Shown here in pieces: positions 1 through 9,540 of a DNA stretch of 64,000 nucleotides. How positions within the stretch are numbered: position 1 is the stretch's first letter; the number at the start of each line of letters is the position of its first letter. A program made the position numbers and the translations under genes. The notes below the pieces were generated by a model, which was given only the letters and a program-made list of their open reading frames with translations, was not told the DNA's origin and did no database searches. Source of the stretch: Polyangiaceae bacterium (lineage in GTDB: Bacteria; Myxococcota_A; Polyangia; Polyangiales; Polyangiaceae); NCBI GenBank assembly GCA_020633205.1, contig JACKEB010000010.1, forward strand, positions 930,001 to 994,000, in the 5' to 3' direction.

Positions 1-913
1 CGCTGCGCATGTCTGCGGCCCGGCGGAAGTCCTCGTACTCTCGGGCCTCATAATTACAGTCGCCGCTGGCGTTGCCGTAAACCTCGCGCACTGCGTCGAT
101 CGCCTCTTGCACCAGGACGACTCCGGTGATCGAGCCGTCGCTGATCGTCACCGAACCGTCCTCGTCGCGCGTCAACGTCGCGTGGATGCGGTACGACCGA
201 ATGCGCAAGCGGTAGTAGTAGTCTCCGTCCAAGCCGGCGTAGCTGCGGTGCATCTCAAAGGCTCCGGTTCCGGTCAGCTCGAGCGCATCGCCATCAAGGC
301 GCCCGGACAGCACGGCGAGGGGCGCGCCGTTCGAGAAGTTCTGGGTCGCCGGGTGCCATACGGTCGCATAGGTCCCGTACTCGCCCTCCCCGCGACTACG
401 CAGGAGCGCGCCCGCAACGGTGCCGTCGTCCGCAACCTCGAAGCTCAACACCGTCGACACGCCGAACGTCATCGCGTGGTTCGCGAGGTCCGCGATGTCA
501 CCGTAGAGATGAGAGGCGTCCAGCTCCGCGTAGCTGTTGTCCAGGCCATCGAAGCGATCGAACTGAGCGGGGTGCTCGCCAGCAAACCCGCGACAGTGGT
601 CGGCATCCGGGGTGTCCGCATCCAGGCCGTCGAGGTTGTCGGAGTAGCTGTCGTAGAAATAGCGGTCGAGCTCGTGATTGGAGATCACCAAGGCGTAGGC
701 GTTCGGGTTGCTCGCTCCCGCCGCTCCTCCAGTGCCGGCCGTCGCACCCACTCCCCCCGTGCCGGCGGTAGCACCGGCCTCACCGCCGCTTCCGGCCGTC
801 GCACCTGCCCCACCGTTTCCAGCATCAGGTGAGGCGCCGTTCGAGCTGCAACCCACACTGCCGGCACTGATCAAGCTCACCGCGGCCAAGCCACGAAACC
901 ACGCTTTCGACAT
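1..913 (-). CDS. Gly-rich-linker lipoprotein, C-terminus cut by window edge
   Basis: An open minus-strand frame runs from an ATG at 911-913 to the left edge (304 codons, no stop seen). The N-terminus is a lipoprotein signal ending SAGSVGC, followed by a repetitive Gly/Ala/Thr linker (GGAGATAGSGG-type) to about residue 60 and then a globular acidic domain rich in Asp, Tyr and Ser. The layout is typical of surface lipoproteins in Polyangiales. The domain is not recognised, so no function is assigned. A long reading frame on the opposite strand over the same bases is a composition shadow. Confidence 0.75.
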   Translation of the reverse strand, partial: MSKAWFRGLAAVSLISAGSVGCSSNGASPDAGNGGAGATAGSGGEAGATAGTGGVGATAGTGGAAGASNPNAYALVISNHELDRYFYDSYSDNLDGLDADTPDADHCRGFAGEHPAQFDRFDGLDNSYAELDASHLYGDIADLANHAMTFGVSTVLSFEVADDGTVAGALLRSRGEGEYGTYATVWHPATQNFSNGAPLAVLSGRLDGDALELTGTGAFEMHRSYAGLDGDYYYRLRIRSYRIHATLTRDEDGSVTISDGSITGVVLVQEAIDAVREVYGNASGDCNYEAREYEDFRRAADMRS

Positions 914-988
914 GAGTCAAGGTACGCAGCAGCGAGCCAGTTCGCCCCCCGCGCCCACCAAAGCGAGTGAGTTTCACATCCACACGGA

Positions 989-3106
989 TCAGACCGCTTC
1001 GACGCTGACGGGGATCCCGTTCAAGTGTGAGGTACCAGCGAGCTCGTCGATAACCTGATCATCCGTCACATCATTGATGCTCACACCGGCGTAGCGCGCG
1101 GCGACATCCAGTTGTGCACCTTCGCGGCTGTGCCCGTATCCGTGTGGCAAGCTCACAACTCCGGGCATCAGCTCGTCGGAGACTTCGACCGGCACCTCGA
1201 TGCTCCCAATGCGGGAAGTAACCCGCGCCCTTCCGCCAGAAGCGACGCCGACCCGCGCGGCGTCTTCCGGATGAACGAGCAGGGTGCAGCGCTCCCTCCC
1301 CTTCACCAGCCGCTCGCTGTTGTGCATCCAGGAGTTGTTGCTGCGCAGGTTCCGCCGACCAATCAACGAAAACGGGTGTGCCGTTGAAGCGCGCTGCTCG
1401 AGCTCTTGCTCCAAGCGAGTTACGTCGGCGATCAGCGCCGTGGGCGCGAGTTCGATGCGCTGTGAAGGCGTCTGCAACGCTTCGGGCAAGCGCGATTCGA
1501 GGGGCCCTAGATCGATCCCATGCTCCCCGAGGTCCGAGAACTGAAGCCTGTGCGGACCAAAACGCAGCAAGAGGCACAAGATTTGCTTCGGTTTCACTGC
1601 GGAAACGAAAGCCCGAAGCGCGCCGGCTGCTACGCGGGCGCCCCCGCCACGCAGTTCGAGCAGCTTTGCGCTCAGCTGGGTCAGCACGTCCCAGTCGCTC
1701 TTGAGCTCTCCTTTGGGGGAGAGGAGCGGCTCGGAGTACCGGGCATGGTTACTCACTGCCATAGAGCTCGAGAGCAACGGATAGTTGTCGCGCTCGAGGC
1801 CAAACGTGGTGGGCAAGATCACATCGGCGTGGCGCGACGTCTCGTTGATGTAGATGTCGACGGACACCATGAAATCGAGCTTGTCCAAGGCGCGCTCCAC
1901 GCGAGGCCCGTTGGCGAGCGACAACGCTGGGTTGCCCGCGACGGTGATGAGTCCATGGATTTGCCCTGGGCCGGGTGTGTCCATTTCCTCGGCAAAGGCT
2001 GCGGACGGCAGCTCCTTCGCAAACTCGGGTAGGCCGCGCACGCGGGTACGGAACGAAGCGTAGCTCCCACGCAAGCCAATCATCGCGGCAAGCTTCGCGA
2101 GATCCACGGCGGGTGTGTTGAACATCATCCCGCCTTCACGATCCAGGTTCCCGGTGACGACGTTCAACGCCTCGAACAGCCACGAAGCGAGCGCACCGAA
2201 CTGCTGAGTGGAGGTGCCGAGGCGGCCGTAGCAAGCGGCTCGCTTCGCCGTCGCGAAAGCCCTGGCGAGCTCACGGATCTTCTCGGCAGAGATCCCACAC
2301 ACTGCAGCAACGCGCTCCGGCGGAAAGCGCAGCGCGACGCTCTTGAGTTCGTCCAAGCCGTCGGTGAACTCTGCGAGGCGCCCAGGCGCTTCGAGGCCGG
2401 CTTCGAAGATGGCAGACAGCATCCCGAGCAGGAAGAAGGCGTCAGTCCCAGGTCGGATGAAGACGTGTTCATCGGCTTCTTTCGCCGTTTCCGTGCGGCG
2501 CGGATCGACGACTACCAGCTTCGCTCCTCTCCCCCGCAAATCCCGGATCCGCTGCTTGAATCCAGGGGCCGTCATGATGCTGCCGTTGCTGACCATGGGG
2601 TTTGCCCCGAGCATCAACAGGTAGTCGGTGCGCGCGAGATCGGGGACCGGCAGCAGCGCCTGATTGCCGTACAGGTGATAGGTGGTGAAGAGCCGCGGCA
2701 GCGCGTCCACCGACTGCGAGCTGTAGCGGTTCTTGCTGCCGATCACCGCGTGGAGCAGCACGAAGCCGAGGGTGCCCGCGTAGCTGTGCCCCAGGGGGTT
2801 GCCGCCGTACATCGCGACCGCGTCTTTGCCGTAGCGGGCCTGGATCTCTGCAAAGCGCCGCGCGACGATGCCGAGCGCGTCCTCCCAAGTGGTGCGCATC
2901 AGGCGACCGCCGACGCGTTTCATCGGATACAGCACGCGGTTTGGATCCTCGTGGATATCCTTCAGGCCCATCGCCTTGGGACACAAGTAGCCTTTGCTGA
3001 ACGGATCCTGAGTGTCCCCGCGAATCGACGTCACGTTTCGACCGTCGTGCTCCACCGCCAAACCACAAGAAGCCTCACACAGCGAACAGCTCGCATACCC
3101 CTGCAT
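989..3106 (-). CDS. Molybdopterin-dependent oxidoreductase (DMSO reductase/formate dehydrogenase superfamily)
   Basis: The 705-residue protein opens with a 4Fe-4S ligand set, Cys7, Cys10, Cys14 and Cys42 (CSLCEASC, then GYLCPK). The family's usual blocks follow: a core molybdopterin domain (DPNRVLYPMKR, then LGANPMVSNGS and VVDPRRTETA around residues 165-205) and a C-terminal molydopterin-dinucleotide-binding barrel (about residue 590 onward, HPEDAARVGV and SLPHGYGH). There is no Tat signal, so it is probably cytoplasmic. The length fits single-subunit assimilatory nitrate reductase-like or formate dehydrogenase-like enzymes. The substrate cannot be read from the sequence. No partner electron-transfer subunit is adjacent. 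Confidence 0.9.
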   Translation of the reverse strand: MQGYASCSLCEASCGLAVEHDGRNVTSIRGDTQDPFSKGYLCPKAMGLKDIHEDPNRVLYPMKRVGGRLMRTTWEDALGIVARRFAEIQARYGKDAVAMYGGNPLGHSYAGTLGFVLLHAVIGSKNRYSSQSVDALPRLFTTYHLYGNQALLPVPDLARTDYLLMLGANPMVSNGSIMTAPGFKQRIRDLRGRGAKLVVVDPRRTETAKEADEHVFIRPGTDAFFLLGMLSAIFEAGLEAPGRLAEFTDGLDELKSVALRFPPERVAAVCGISAEKIRELARAFATAKRAACYGRLGTSTQQFGALASWLFEALNVVTGNLDREGGMMFNTPAVDLAKLAAMIGLRGSYASFRTRVRGLPEFAKELPSAAFAEEMDTPGPGQIHGLITVAGNPALSLANGPRVERALDKLDFMVSVDIYINETSRHADVILPTTFGLERDNYPLLSSSMAVSNHARYSEPLLSPKGELKSDWDVLTQLSAKLLELRGGGARVAAGALRAFVSAVKPKQILCLLLRFGPHRLQFSDLGEHGIDLGPLESRLPEALQTPSQRIELAPTALIADVTRLEQELEQRASTAHPFSLIGRRNLRSNNSWMHNSERLVKGRERCTLLVHPEDAARVGVASGGRARVTSRIGSIEVPVEVSDELMPGVVSLPHGYGHSREGAQLDVAARYAGVSINDVTDDQVIDELAGTSHLNGIPVSVEAV

Positions 3107-3252
3107 GGCCGAAAGCCTGGAGCCGCAGCGTTCGGAACGCCAGTGTCAGCGTGAAAAGGCGCCCTTCGCGACGAATTTCAGGGTGTAGCCGGCCTGAGTG
3201 CTCCACGACGATCCTGCTGGCTTTGGCGCCAACTCGAGCTAGTTCTCCCGGC

Positions 3253-4230
3253 ATGCAAACGCTCAGCGTGGATCTGAGTCGCCCCGCAACGGAGCGATGG
3301 CAGCTGACAGATGCCCAGAAGGCTGACGCGCGGGGCTTGATCGAGACGTACAAGTCCGATCTAGGCCTGGGTGATGCCTTGCCCGCTACAGAGGTCGCCC
3401 CGCTGATCATTGAAGCGGGTGCGTTGTTAGTGCCCGCAGAACTCCAGGGGGAGCTTGAGGGTTTGGCTGGGCAGCTCGCGGTTCCGTACGGCGATGTGCT
3501 CGTGTGTAACCTCTACTATGATGCGATCAAGGCCGTACTCATGGGTTGCACGGCGTTTGCGGTCGATCGCAGCGACGGACCGTTGCACGCGCGGAATCTA
3601 GACTGGTGGAGTGACACGCGTCTGCTGAGCCGCGCGACGCTCGTCACCCAGTTTCATGGCGCACCCGCGGGCGAGTTCATCACCGTTGGCTGGCCGGGAT
3701 TCATCGGCGCCATGTCCGGTATCGCCCCGGGTCGCTTCGCAGTGACGCTGAACTCGGTGTTGAGCTTCGATGCCTTCGAACTAGCGACTCCAGTGGTCTT
3801 TCTCCTACGCGAGGTGTTGGCCACCGCACGCGACTTCGATGAAGCGTTGACGCGGCTGGCTGACACGCCCGTGGCTTCAGACTCGTTGCTCCTGCTCACG
3901 GGAACACGTCAGGGGGAGCTAGCGGTGATTGAGCGCACCCCAAAGCGCAGCGCCGTGCGTCGGGCCGAAGGTGGGGTCCTCAGCGTCACCAACGACTATA
4001 GGGCTCTCCCCGATGGAGCGGAGAATAGCCCGAGCCTCATCGCGCAGACCTCCTGCGCTCGCTTCGATCGCATTCGCGAGTTGCTACGGGAACCTGCAAC
4101 CGACTACGACACTTGTCTGCATTACCTCGAGGATCCAGGCGTTCGCATGGACATGACGATGCAGCAGATGGTGTTCTACGCACGGTCTGGCGAGTATCGC
4201 GTCAGGACCCAGTCAGACCTCACTGACTGA
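3253..4230 (+). CDS. Acid ceramidase/NAAA-like N-terminal-nucleophile amidase
   Basis: This 325-residue protein resembles N-acylethanolamine acid amidase and acid ceramidase, which cleave fatty-acyl amide bonds. The motif GCTAFAVD places the expected nucleophile at Cys99. It is followed by the family's ARNLDWW motif (the Arg and Asp of the active site) and a late NDYRAL motif containing a conserved Asn. In the family, autocleavage before Cys99 would release an N-terminal prosegment. I chose the ATG at 3253; the frame extends upstream to 3151, but those 34 residues look non-coding. The last 18 bases overlap the end of the convergent lipoprotein gene. Confidence 0.8.
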   Translation: MQTLSVDLSRPATERWQLTDAQKADARGLIETYKSDLGLGDALPATEVAPLIIEAGALLVPAELQGELEGLAGQLAVPYGDVLVCNLYYDAIKAVLMGCTAFAVDRSDGPLHARNLDWWSDTRLLSRATLVTQFHGAPAGEFITVGWPGFIGAMSGIAPGRFAVTLNSVLSFDAFELATPVVFLLREVLATARDFDEALTRLADTPVASDSLLLLTGTRQGELAVIERTPKRSAVRRAEGGVLSVTNDYRALPDGAENSPSLIAQTSCARFDRIRELLREPATDYDTCLHYLEDPGVRMDMTMQQMVFYARSGEYRVRTQSDLTD

Positions 4231-4773
4231 CAAGATCGTGTACGTGAAACGCGACACGCGGAAGGTGATGGCGAGGCGCATTCCGGTGTCGGGATTGTGG
4301 GCGACCACATCAATATCGGTATCCTCGGGGATCCCTTCGAGGTCGCGAAAGGTCTCTCCGGCCGGTGTGCCATGGGAGTAGGACACCCAGTTCCAGTACG
4401 GGGACAACGACGCGCGGTAGTCGTAGACCGTCTCGAAGTCATCGAGTCCAAGGACCACCGCGAGCACCCCAGAGCCATCGCCGTCGTCCACCGTCGCCAA
4501 CTCGCAGCTGGACGCGGAGTAGTAGTAGAAGTTCCCGTAGAAGAGCGTGGCGTGCAGCTTCCCGAGCTCCATGCTGAGCGGGGGTGAGCATTCCGTGGGG
4601 AACTGATACTCACCGCCGGTTCCGCCGGAGTTCATCCCGCTCGCCCCGCCAGCACTCATGCCAGCGCTGCCTCCCTGACCGCCGGTCCCAGCGGCTTGGT
4701 CGCTGCTGGTTTGGCCGCAGCCCAAAGCGAGCAGCGCAGGCAACAGCAGGGCCCCCAGTCGACGCTTCCACAT
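4213..4773 (-). CDS. Gly-linker lipoprotein, paralogue of the next gene
   Basis: The 186-residue protein has a signal peptide with lipobox LALGC, then a Gly/Ser/Met-rich spacer to about residue 55, then a domain of about 130 residues. The domain shares its layout with the product at 4835-5440: C..PLS near its start, FYYYS/FEYFSDSSC, WNWVSYS/WDWVSYSEG, PEDT(D/N)I and a final FT.LS. The pair therefore arose by tandem duplication. The expected location is the outer membrane or cell surface. Function is unknown. Confidence 0.8.
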   Translation of the reverse strand: MWKRRLGALLLPALLALGCGQTSSDQAAGTGGQGGSAGMSAGGASGMNSGGTGGEYQFPTECSPPLSMELGKLHATLFYGNFYYYSASSCELATVDDGDGSGVLAVVLGLDDFETVYDYRASLSPYWNWVSYSHGTPAGETFRDLEGIPEDTDIDVVAHNPDTGMRLAITFRVSRFTYTILSVSEV

Positions 4774-4834
4774 ACCCTGACGCTAGCGCCACGCGTTCGC
4801 AGCTTCAAAGAAACGCGAGCTGCGCCGCCCGGGG

Positions 4835-5440
4835 CTAGTTGCGCTCCACCAGGGACAGCACGGTGAACTGCGTGCCGGAGAGCCGGAACACCACGTCCAC
4901 CTCGTGTTGCGGGTCTGCCTTCTCGCTCAGCGTGACGCTGATGTTGGTGTCCTCGGGCAGCGGGCGGATCTCCGCTTCGCTCACCAGCTCACCCTCGGAG
5001 TAGCTCACCCAGTCCCAGGTGAACGCGTCCGCGGAGTAGAGGTGATACTGCCCGCTGGTCGAGGTCCCACGGAAGACGCTGAACGGCCCGACCGCCGACG
5101 TCTGTCCCGTGATGCGGCAACTCGAATCGGAGAAGTACTCGAAGCTCGCGAACTCGGCTAGCGGGGCGATCTCCCGCATCTCACCTGATAGCGGGAAGTC
5201 GCAACTCGTTGGGAGCCCCCCAGTGCCGCCGTTGCCGACGCCTGCACTGCCACCGAAGTTGCTTCCGGCGGAGGCGTTGCCACCAGCACCACTGCCAGCA
5301 GTCAAGAAGCCGCCCGCACCGCCCTGGGTGTTACCAGAGCTGCCACCTGCACCGCTGCTCGAGTCATCTCCGCCACAGCCAACGAGACACAAAGAAGGGA
5401 GCAGCAAAGCGACCAGACCAGCCCGAAGTGCGTTTGCCAT
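4835..5440 (-). CDS. Gly-linker lipoprotein, tandem paralogue
   Basis: The 201-residue protein has a signal peptide ending LCLVGC, a Gly/Ser/Asn/Ala linker to about residue 75, and the same C-terminal domain as its neighbour at 4213-4773 (matching SSC, WDWVSYSEG and PEDTNI blocks). The two are separated by 61 bases and lie in the same direction, so they may be co-transcribed. No enzymatic motif is visible. Confidence 0.8.
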   Translation of the reverse strand: MANALRAGLVALLLPSLCLVGCGGDDSSSGAGGSSGNTQGGAGGFLTAGSGAGGNASAGSNFGGSAGVGNGGTGGLPTSCDFPLSGEMREIAPLAEFASFEYFSDSSCRITGQTSAVGPFSVFRGTSTSGQYHLYSADAFTWDWVSYSEGELVSEAEIRPLPEDTNISVTLSEKADPQHEVDVVFRLSGTQFTVLSLVERN

Positions 5441-5558
5441 CCTCTCCAGATACGCGAGATGTCGCGGTGGTCATCCTTCGGAAATGCAAATGCGAATGCA
5501 TCGCCCCACGCGAGCGCTGCCCTTGCCCGCCACGCCGAGCTCTGCTGAAGTTAGCACA

Positions 5559-6206
5559 GTGGGGATTTCCAAAGAACTGCGTCTGGCGGCGTTCGGGCTC
5601 TCGGCGCTCGTCATCGCGCCTACCGCCCAAGCCCAGCAGACGAGCGACGGAAGCCAAGCTCACGTCAAACTTCAGGGCAACAGCCTGAGCTTCTACCGCA
5701 AGCAGACGTCTGGATACGCAAGCGGCGGTTCCGTGCGACTCAAGTCCGGCTACTACGAACGCGTGTGCAGCGCACCCTGTGACGTCGTGCTGCCGACGGG
5801 AACGCAACAACTCGCCATCTCGAGCGATGGGGATCCGGTGGAGACCAATGCAGTCGAGATCACCGGCGACGGGAGCCTCGAGGCGGACTACGAGTCGCGC
5901 CAAGGCACCCGGACACTAGGCGTCGTCATCGCGGTGGTCGGGAGCGTGATTGGTGCGTCGATCCTGTCGTATGGGGTGACGAAGGATGAAGGCGGCCTGC
6001 CGTTCACCCTGGGCGGTGTGGGCACGATGGTGGGCTCGATGCTGGCGGGAATGCTCCTCGTCCTGAGCACCCCAGACGAAGCGAACGTGCGATTCATCCC
6101 GAGTGCGCCGAGTCCGCCCGAGCGACATGCCGACACGGGTGGAGCCGACACCGCCAGTCTCAATCTCGTCTACACCCCTGGCCTACAGCTGAGCGTGGCG
6201 TTCTAG
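5559..6206 (+). CDS. Exported membrane protein with PEGA-like domain, paralogue of 7762-8703
   Basis: Starting at GTG 5559 gives a clean signal peptide ending APTAQAQ. An ATG at 5484 in the same frame would add 25 residues and is the alternative. A beta-rich domain follows, containing GNSLSFYRK, VCSAPCDV.LP.G and SSDGDPVE, then two hydrophobic segments (about residues 125-145 and 150-175) and a C-terminal stretch ending in Phe, as in many outer-membrane-associated proteins. The same blocks occur in the product at 7762-8703. The CSxPCxVxLPxG pattern recalls PEGA-type domains, but the match is by eye only. Confidence 0.65.
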   Translation: MGISKELRLAAFGLSALVIAPTAQAQQTSDGSQAHVKLQGNSLSFYRKQTSGYASGGSVRLKSGYYERVCSAPCDVVLPTGTQQLAISSDGDPVETNAVEITGDGSLEADYESRQGTRTLGVVIAVVGSVIGASILSYGVTKDEGGLPFTLGGVGTMVGSMLAGMLLVLSTPDEANVRFIPSAPSPPERHADTGGADTASLNLVYTPGLQLSVAF

Positions 6207-6220
6207 ACAGACGGAGAAAC

Positions 6221-6985
6221 CTAGAACTCAGCGTCATTGGTGACAAACGCGAATGCCTCGCGCATCAACCGGTCACCTTGACCGTGGAAGTCGGAGTGCC
6301 CCGCCGACTCGATGCTGCGGAAACGCGTCGTCACCCCCGCCCGTTCCCAGCTCTCCGCGGTGAGGCGCGCCGGCCACGTGTTTTCATGCTCACCTGCGAA
6401 GAACCAGACCCGAGCGCCTGCGAGCCCACTGCCGGATTGCTGACGAAAAAGGCTGTTGAGCACCAAGCGATCATATCTCTGCGGAAATTTTTTCGAGAGC
6501 GCAATGGCGACCACTGCTCCTAGCGAGGAGCCAACGGCCAGGATGCGTTCGGGCGGTGGGTGTCCCAAGTAGATGGTGAGCGAGCGGCGGATCCGAGCGT
6601 CCACACGAACGGGGTCCGCCGACCACGAGCGCAGGGCGCCGTCACACGGCCGATCCCCCTGGAGCGCAATGAAGCGCCCGTATTTCGCCGCAGCAAACTG
6701 GAAGGCCTGCAAATAGCCAAGGCCGTGCCCACAGTGGCCGTGCAACACCACGCCCACCACGCCTTCCTCGTTTCCACCTTGCAACGCAAACACAGGCAAG
6801 TCATCGGGCACGTCCAGGGACACGACTCGGACCTCGGGTTTGGGGGTGAGGGCACGAGGCGGCGGCGCCGTCTGGGCTCCCCCAGTGTTCTGTGGCGGCG
6901 CTGCTCGCTCCGCAGAAGGCTCGCTGCAGCTACAGCCGCAGAGCAAGCTGGCCAGCAGCGCGAGCCCATGACGATTGAAGATCAC
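6221..6985 (-). CDS. Lipoprotein alpha/beta-hydrolase
   Basis: The gene starts at GTG 6985. Residues 1-18 form a signal with lipobox SLLCGC, followed by a Pro/Ala-rich spacer. The hydrolase fold is supported by an HGHCGHG oxyanion-type motif (about residues 82-88), the nucleophile elbow GSSLG with Ser154, and a C-terminal GHSDF with His230 as probable catalytic His. Cell-envelope location and esterase/peptidase-type chemistry are inferred from fold only. Confidence 0.75.
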   Translation of the reverse strand: MIFNRHGLALLASLLCGCSCSEPSAERAAPPQNTGGAQTAPPPRALTPKPEVRVVSLDVPDDLPVFALQGGNEEGVVGVVLHGHCGHGLGYLQAFQFAAAKYGRFIALQGDRPCDGALRSWSADPVRVDARIRRSLTIYLGHPPPERILAVGSSLGAVVAIALSKKFPQRYDRLVLNSLFRQQSGSGLAGARVWFFAGEHENTWPARLTAESWERAGVTTRFRSIESAGHSDFHGQGDRLMREAFAFVTNDAEF

Positions 6986-7029
6986 CCACAGTCATCGGTC
7001 GAAACCGTGCGCCGTGACACGCTAGGGCT

Positions 7030-7506
7030 TCACTGCTGCGCGGGTGCTGCGCCAGACTGTTGCTCGATCAGCGCCTTGAGCTCAGCCTCGGGGTTGCCCT
7101 GCCCCATGTAGATGATCCAACCGAGCTGCCCGCCTTGGCCGTCTTTGCGAGGAACGACGGCGATCAAGGACTGGATGGCGCTCTGTCCGGCGAACGTCTT
7201 GCCATCGAAGCTGATCTGCATCGGCCCGTTCTTGAACGTCACGAACCAGAAGTGTTGCTTCGCGCGAAACACCACCGGCTGCCGACTGCCGCCTTCGCTC
7301 ACCCCGAGGAAGGCAAAATAGACGGGGATCACGTCACCCTGTTGGAACTCGTACCAGACCTGGTCTTCCTTCTCGGCGTCGGCCAACTGCTGAGGTGTCG
7401 CTGTCGCCACGCGAATCTTTGGCCCAGTAGCCCGGGGGACACAGGCGGCGCCAAACGAGAGCAGCCCCACCAAGGCCATCAACGGGAGTCGACTTGAAAG
7501 CTTCAT
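7030..7506 (-). CDS. Small lipoprotein of unknown function
   Basis: The 158-residue product begins at the ATG at 7504-7506, which gives a signal peptide with SFGAAC as lipobox. The longer upstream frame is unlikely because it lacks protein-like composition. The mature part is beta-rich (VWYEFQQGD, VVFRAKQHFWFVTFKNG) and ends in a Gln/Ala-rich tail. Family not recognised. Confidence 0.7.
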   Translation of the reverse strand: MKLSSRLPLMALVGLLSFGAACVPRATGPKIRVATATPQQLADAEKEDQVWYEFQQGDVIPVYFAFLGVSEGGSRQPVVFRAKQHFWFVTFKNGPMQISFDGKTFAGQSAIQSLIAVVPRKDGQGGQLGWIIYMGQGNPEAELKALIEQQSGAAPAQQ

Positions 7507-7761
7507 CGCGCGCTGGGTAGTGCCCCCAACCGTGTGGGTCAAGCTGCTCAAAGGTGCGAATCGCACGGGGTCCGACGGCGCCGCTCGGAGGGAGCGCCAG
7601 CCAGGACAAGCGGAAGGCTGTCGACAACGGCGGGAGCGTCGCGAGTCCGCTTGTGTGATTGGCCGGCTTGAGCGACCGCGCGGCCGCGACGGCGCAAAGA
7701 ACGCGTCACCTGGCTCCGAGATTGTCGTCCTCACCTCGATCTGCGAAAACTCGCGACGCTC

Positions 7762-8703
7762 ATGCGCCTTCGTCATTTGCTCCCCATCGCAAGCCTCGCA
7801 CTCTCTACTCTCACCATCTCTCCGCGCGTCCGGGCGGAGACACCGCCCGACGTCGTTCTGCTGAAGAACGGCGGTATGCTGCGCGGAACGATCGAAGAGA
7901 TGGATCCTCAAGGCAACGTCACGATCGAGCTCGCCAATGGGGAAAAGCGCACCTTCCCCATGACCGACGTCAACTACGCAGGCATCGCGTCAGGCGTGCC
8001 CAGCGCCGAGCCGGGGCCTACGCGCGCGCCTGCACCACCGACGGCCGCGCCGCCCAGCGTGGCTCCACCTCCGGCACCGCCGCCGGGCGCCCCTCAGCCG
8101 GCTCCCCAAGGCAACTTTGGCGGCAGTCAACCGTTGGTGACAGTCCATGGAACCGAAGCGCGGCTCCAGCTACGCGGAAATGGGGTGACTTTCCACCGCA
8201 AGGCGGGCACCGGCACGGGCTCGGGGTACTCCAACGGGCAAAGTGTGACCATCATCACCAAGATGTACGAGTCGATGTGCTCCTCTCCGTGTGAAGTATC
8301 GATGCCGCGGGGAAGATACTCCCTCGGGTTGTCACAAGACGGAGATCCGGTCGAGGCGGACCCCGTCGATATCAATGGGGATGGCACGCTGGAGGGGAAA
8401 TACGTTTCGCGAGCCGGGGTGAGAACCGCGGGTTTGGTGCTGATAATGGGCGGCGCCATCGCTGCATTCGGCGCGTTGTTCGTTGCCGATCCAAACGAAT
8501 CGAACACCCCCTACTATCTGATCGGGGTGGGCGGTGGGGTTGCGGTTGTTGGGATCCTGCTGCTGGCTGTCCGCGACAGCGCCGAAATCCAGTTCATCCC
8601 TGGCGCGCCGGCGAGTCTAACCCACCCGAGCGACTTGCGCGCCGACGGCGGCTCAAGGCCTCGAGGGTTCGATCCTGGGCTCAGCCTCGCGATGTCGTTC
8701 TAA
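7762..8703 (+). CDS. Exported protein with Pro/Ala linker and PEGA-like domain
   Basis: A signal peptide (about residues 1-26, ending RVRAE) is followed by a beta domain starting VVLLKNGG.LRGTI, which resembles an SH3-like barrel, then a Pro/Ala-rich linker (about residues 80-120). The remaining domain is homologous to 5559-6206: LRGNGVTFHRK, MCSSPCEVSMPRG, SQDGDPVE and GDGTLEGKY, then two membrane segments, then a C-terminus ending MSF. Likely anchored in the envelope. Role unknown. Confidence 0.75.
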   Translation: MRLRHLLPIASLALSTLTISPRVRAETPPDVVLLKNGGMLRGTIEEMDPQGNVTIELANGEKRTFPMTDVNYAGIASGVPSAEPGPTRAPAPPTAAPPSVAPPPAPPPGAPQPAPQGNFGGSQPLVTVHGTEARLQLRGNGVTFHRKAGTGTGSGYSNGQSVTIITKMYESMCSSPCEVSMPRGRYSLGLSQDGDPVEADPVDINGDGTLEGKYVSRAGVRTAGLVLIMGGAIAAFGALFVADPNESNTPYYLIGVGGGVAVVGILLLAVRDSAEIQFIPGAPASLTHPSDLRADGGSRPRGFDPGLSLAMSF

Positions 8704-8874
8704 TCAGGGGCGCGACACAACAGCGTGGGATCTGCGGGTCTCGTGTGATGGATGCTCGGGTTGCACCTGGCGCGCCTCACCCCCAAAATCAGCCGGGGAA
8801 TCTCGGGCAGAACCTGGATCGTGGCGCAGCTTGGCGCAGTCTGAGTGGGCACGTTATGTGCTGAGAAACGGGGT

Positions 8875-9483
8875 ATGTCGAGAGCGATTGCAGCGTTGGG
8901 ATTCGTGGGCTTGGTGTCCTTGTTCGGCGGATGCTCGTCGGACCCCGAAGGGGCGGCAGGCGAGTCTTGCCCTGCGGACAAGCCGTTTTATTACGATCTG
9001 GGAATGGAGGGGTCCAAGGGCTGCGCCGAGTGCCGGACAGACGACCATTGCCCCGCGGATCGAAAGTGCTCGTCACGCAGCAACACCGGGGTTTACGGGG
9101 ACATCCCTCGCTGCGTGCCCAGGTCTGGTTGCGACGACGACGACCAGTGTGGGTTCGGTGAGGTGTGCGTCGACAACACCTGCGGTGGCAAGGCGTGCCA
9201 CTTCTACAGCGATTGCGAGTTCGGCGAGAACTGCGAAGACAACCGCTGCACCCTACTCAGGTGCCCCGAGGCGACACCGTTCATCGGAGTCAGCGAGGGC
9301 GGGTACTTCTGCCAGGAGTGCGGCAACAACGAGCAGTGCCCTGACGGAGAGATCTGCCAAACCTGGGATCAGCACAGCGTGTACGGGGCGCCTGGCCGCT
9401 GCCGACCGCCTGGCTGCACAAGCATCGACGACTGCCATATGGGTGAGACGTGCGTTGACGCAGAGTGTCTGGTCACCCCTTGA
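8875..9483 (+). CDS. Cys-rich lipoprotein with repeated Cys modules
   Basis: Starting at ATG 8875 gives a signal with lipobox LFGGC. The mature protein has repeated short Cys modules of the form CxxxxxCxxGExCxxxxC (for example around DDDDQCGFGEVC and SDCEFGENC), recalling the Dickkopf/EGF-like Cys repeats common in myxobacterial surface proteins. Two larger homologous halves are visible, each starting CP...PF and containing EC...D.CP.... The Cys pattern suggests disulfide-bonded extracellular domains. Confidence 0.75.
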   Translation: MSRAIAALGFVGLVSLFGGCSSDPEGAAGESCPADKPFYYDLGMEGSKGCAECRTDDHCPADRKCSSRSNTGVYGDIPRCVPRSGCDDDDQCGFGEVCVDNTCGGKACHFYSDCEFGENCEDNRCTLLRCPEATPFIGVSEGGYFCQECGNNEQCPDGEICQTWDQHSVYGAPGRCRPPGCTSIDDCHMGETCVDAECLVTP

Positions 9484-9540
9484 GTCTGGGTTCAGCTTGC
9501 TAGCGTCGTGGCTTGAGGGCATGCTCACTGCACTCATCAC

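Noticed and set aside
107..832. Long plus-strand open frame at the left edge
   Set aside because: It is antisense to the Gly-linker lipoprotein, and its product is Arg/Val-rich with no signal or domain; typical GC-rich shadow.
5109..5558. Upstream start of the PEGA-like gene
   Set aside because: It overlaps the divergent lipoprotein gene and lies before the signal peptide.
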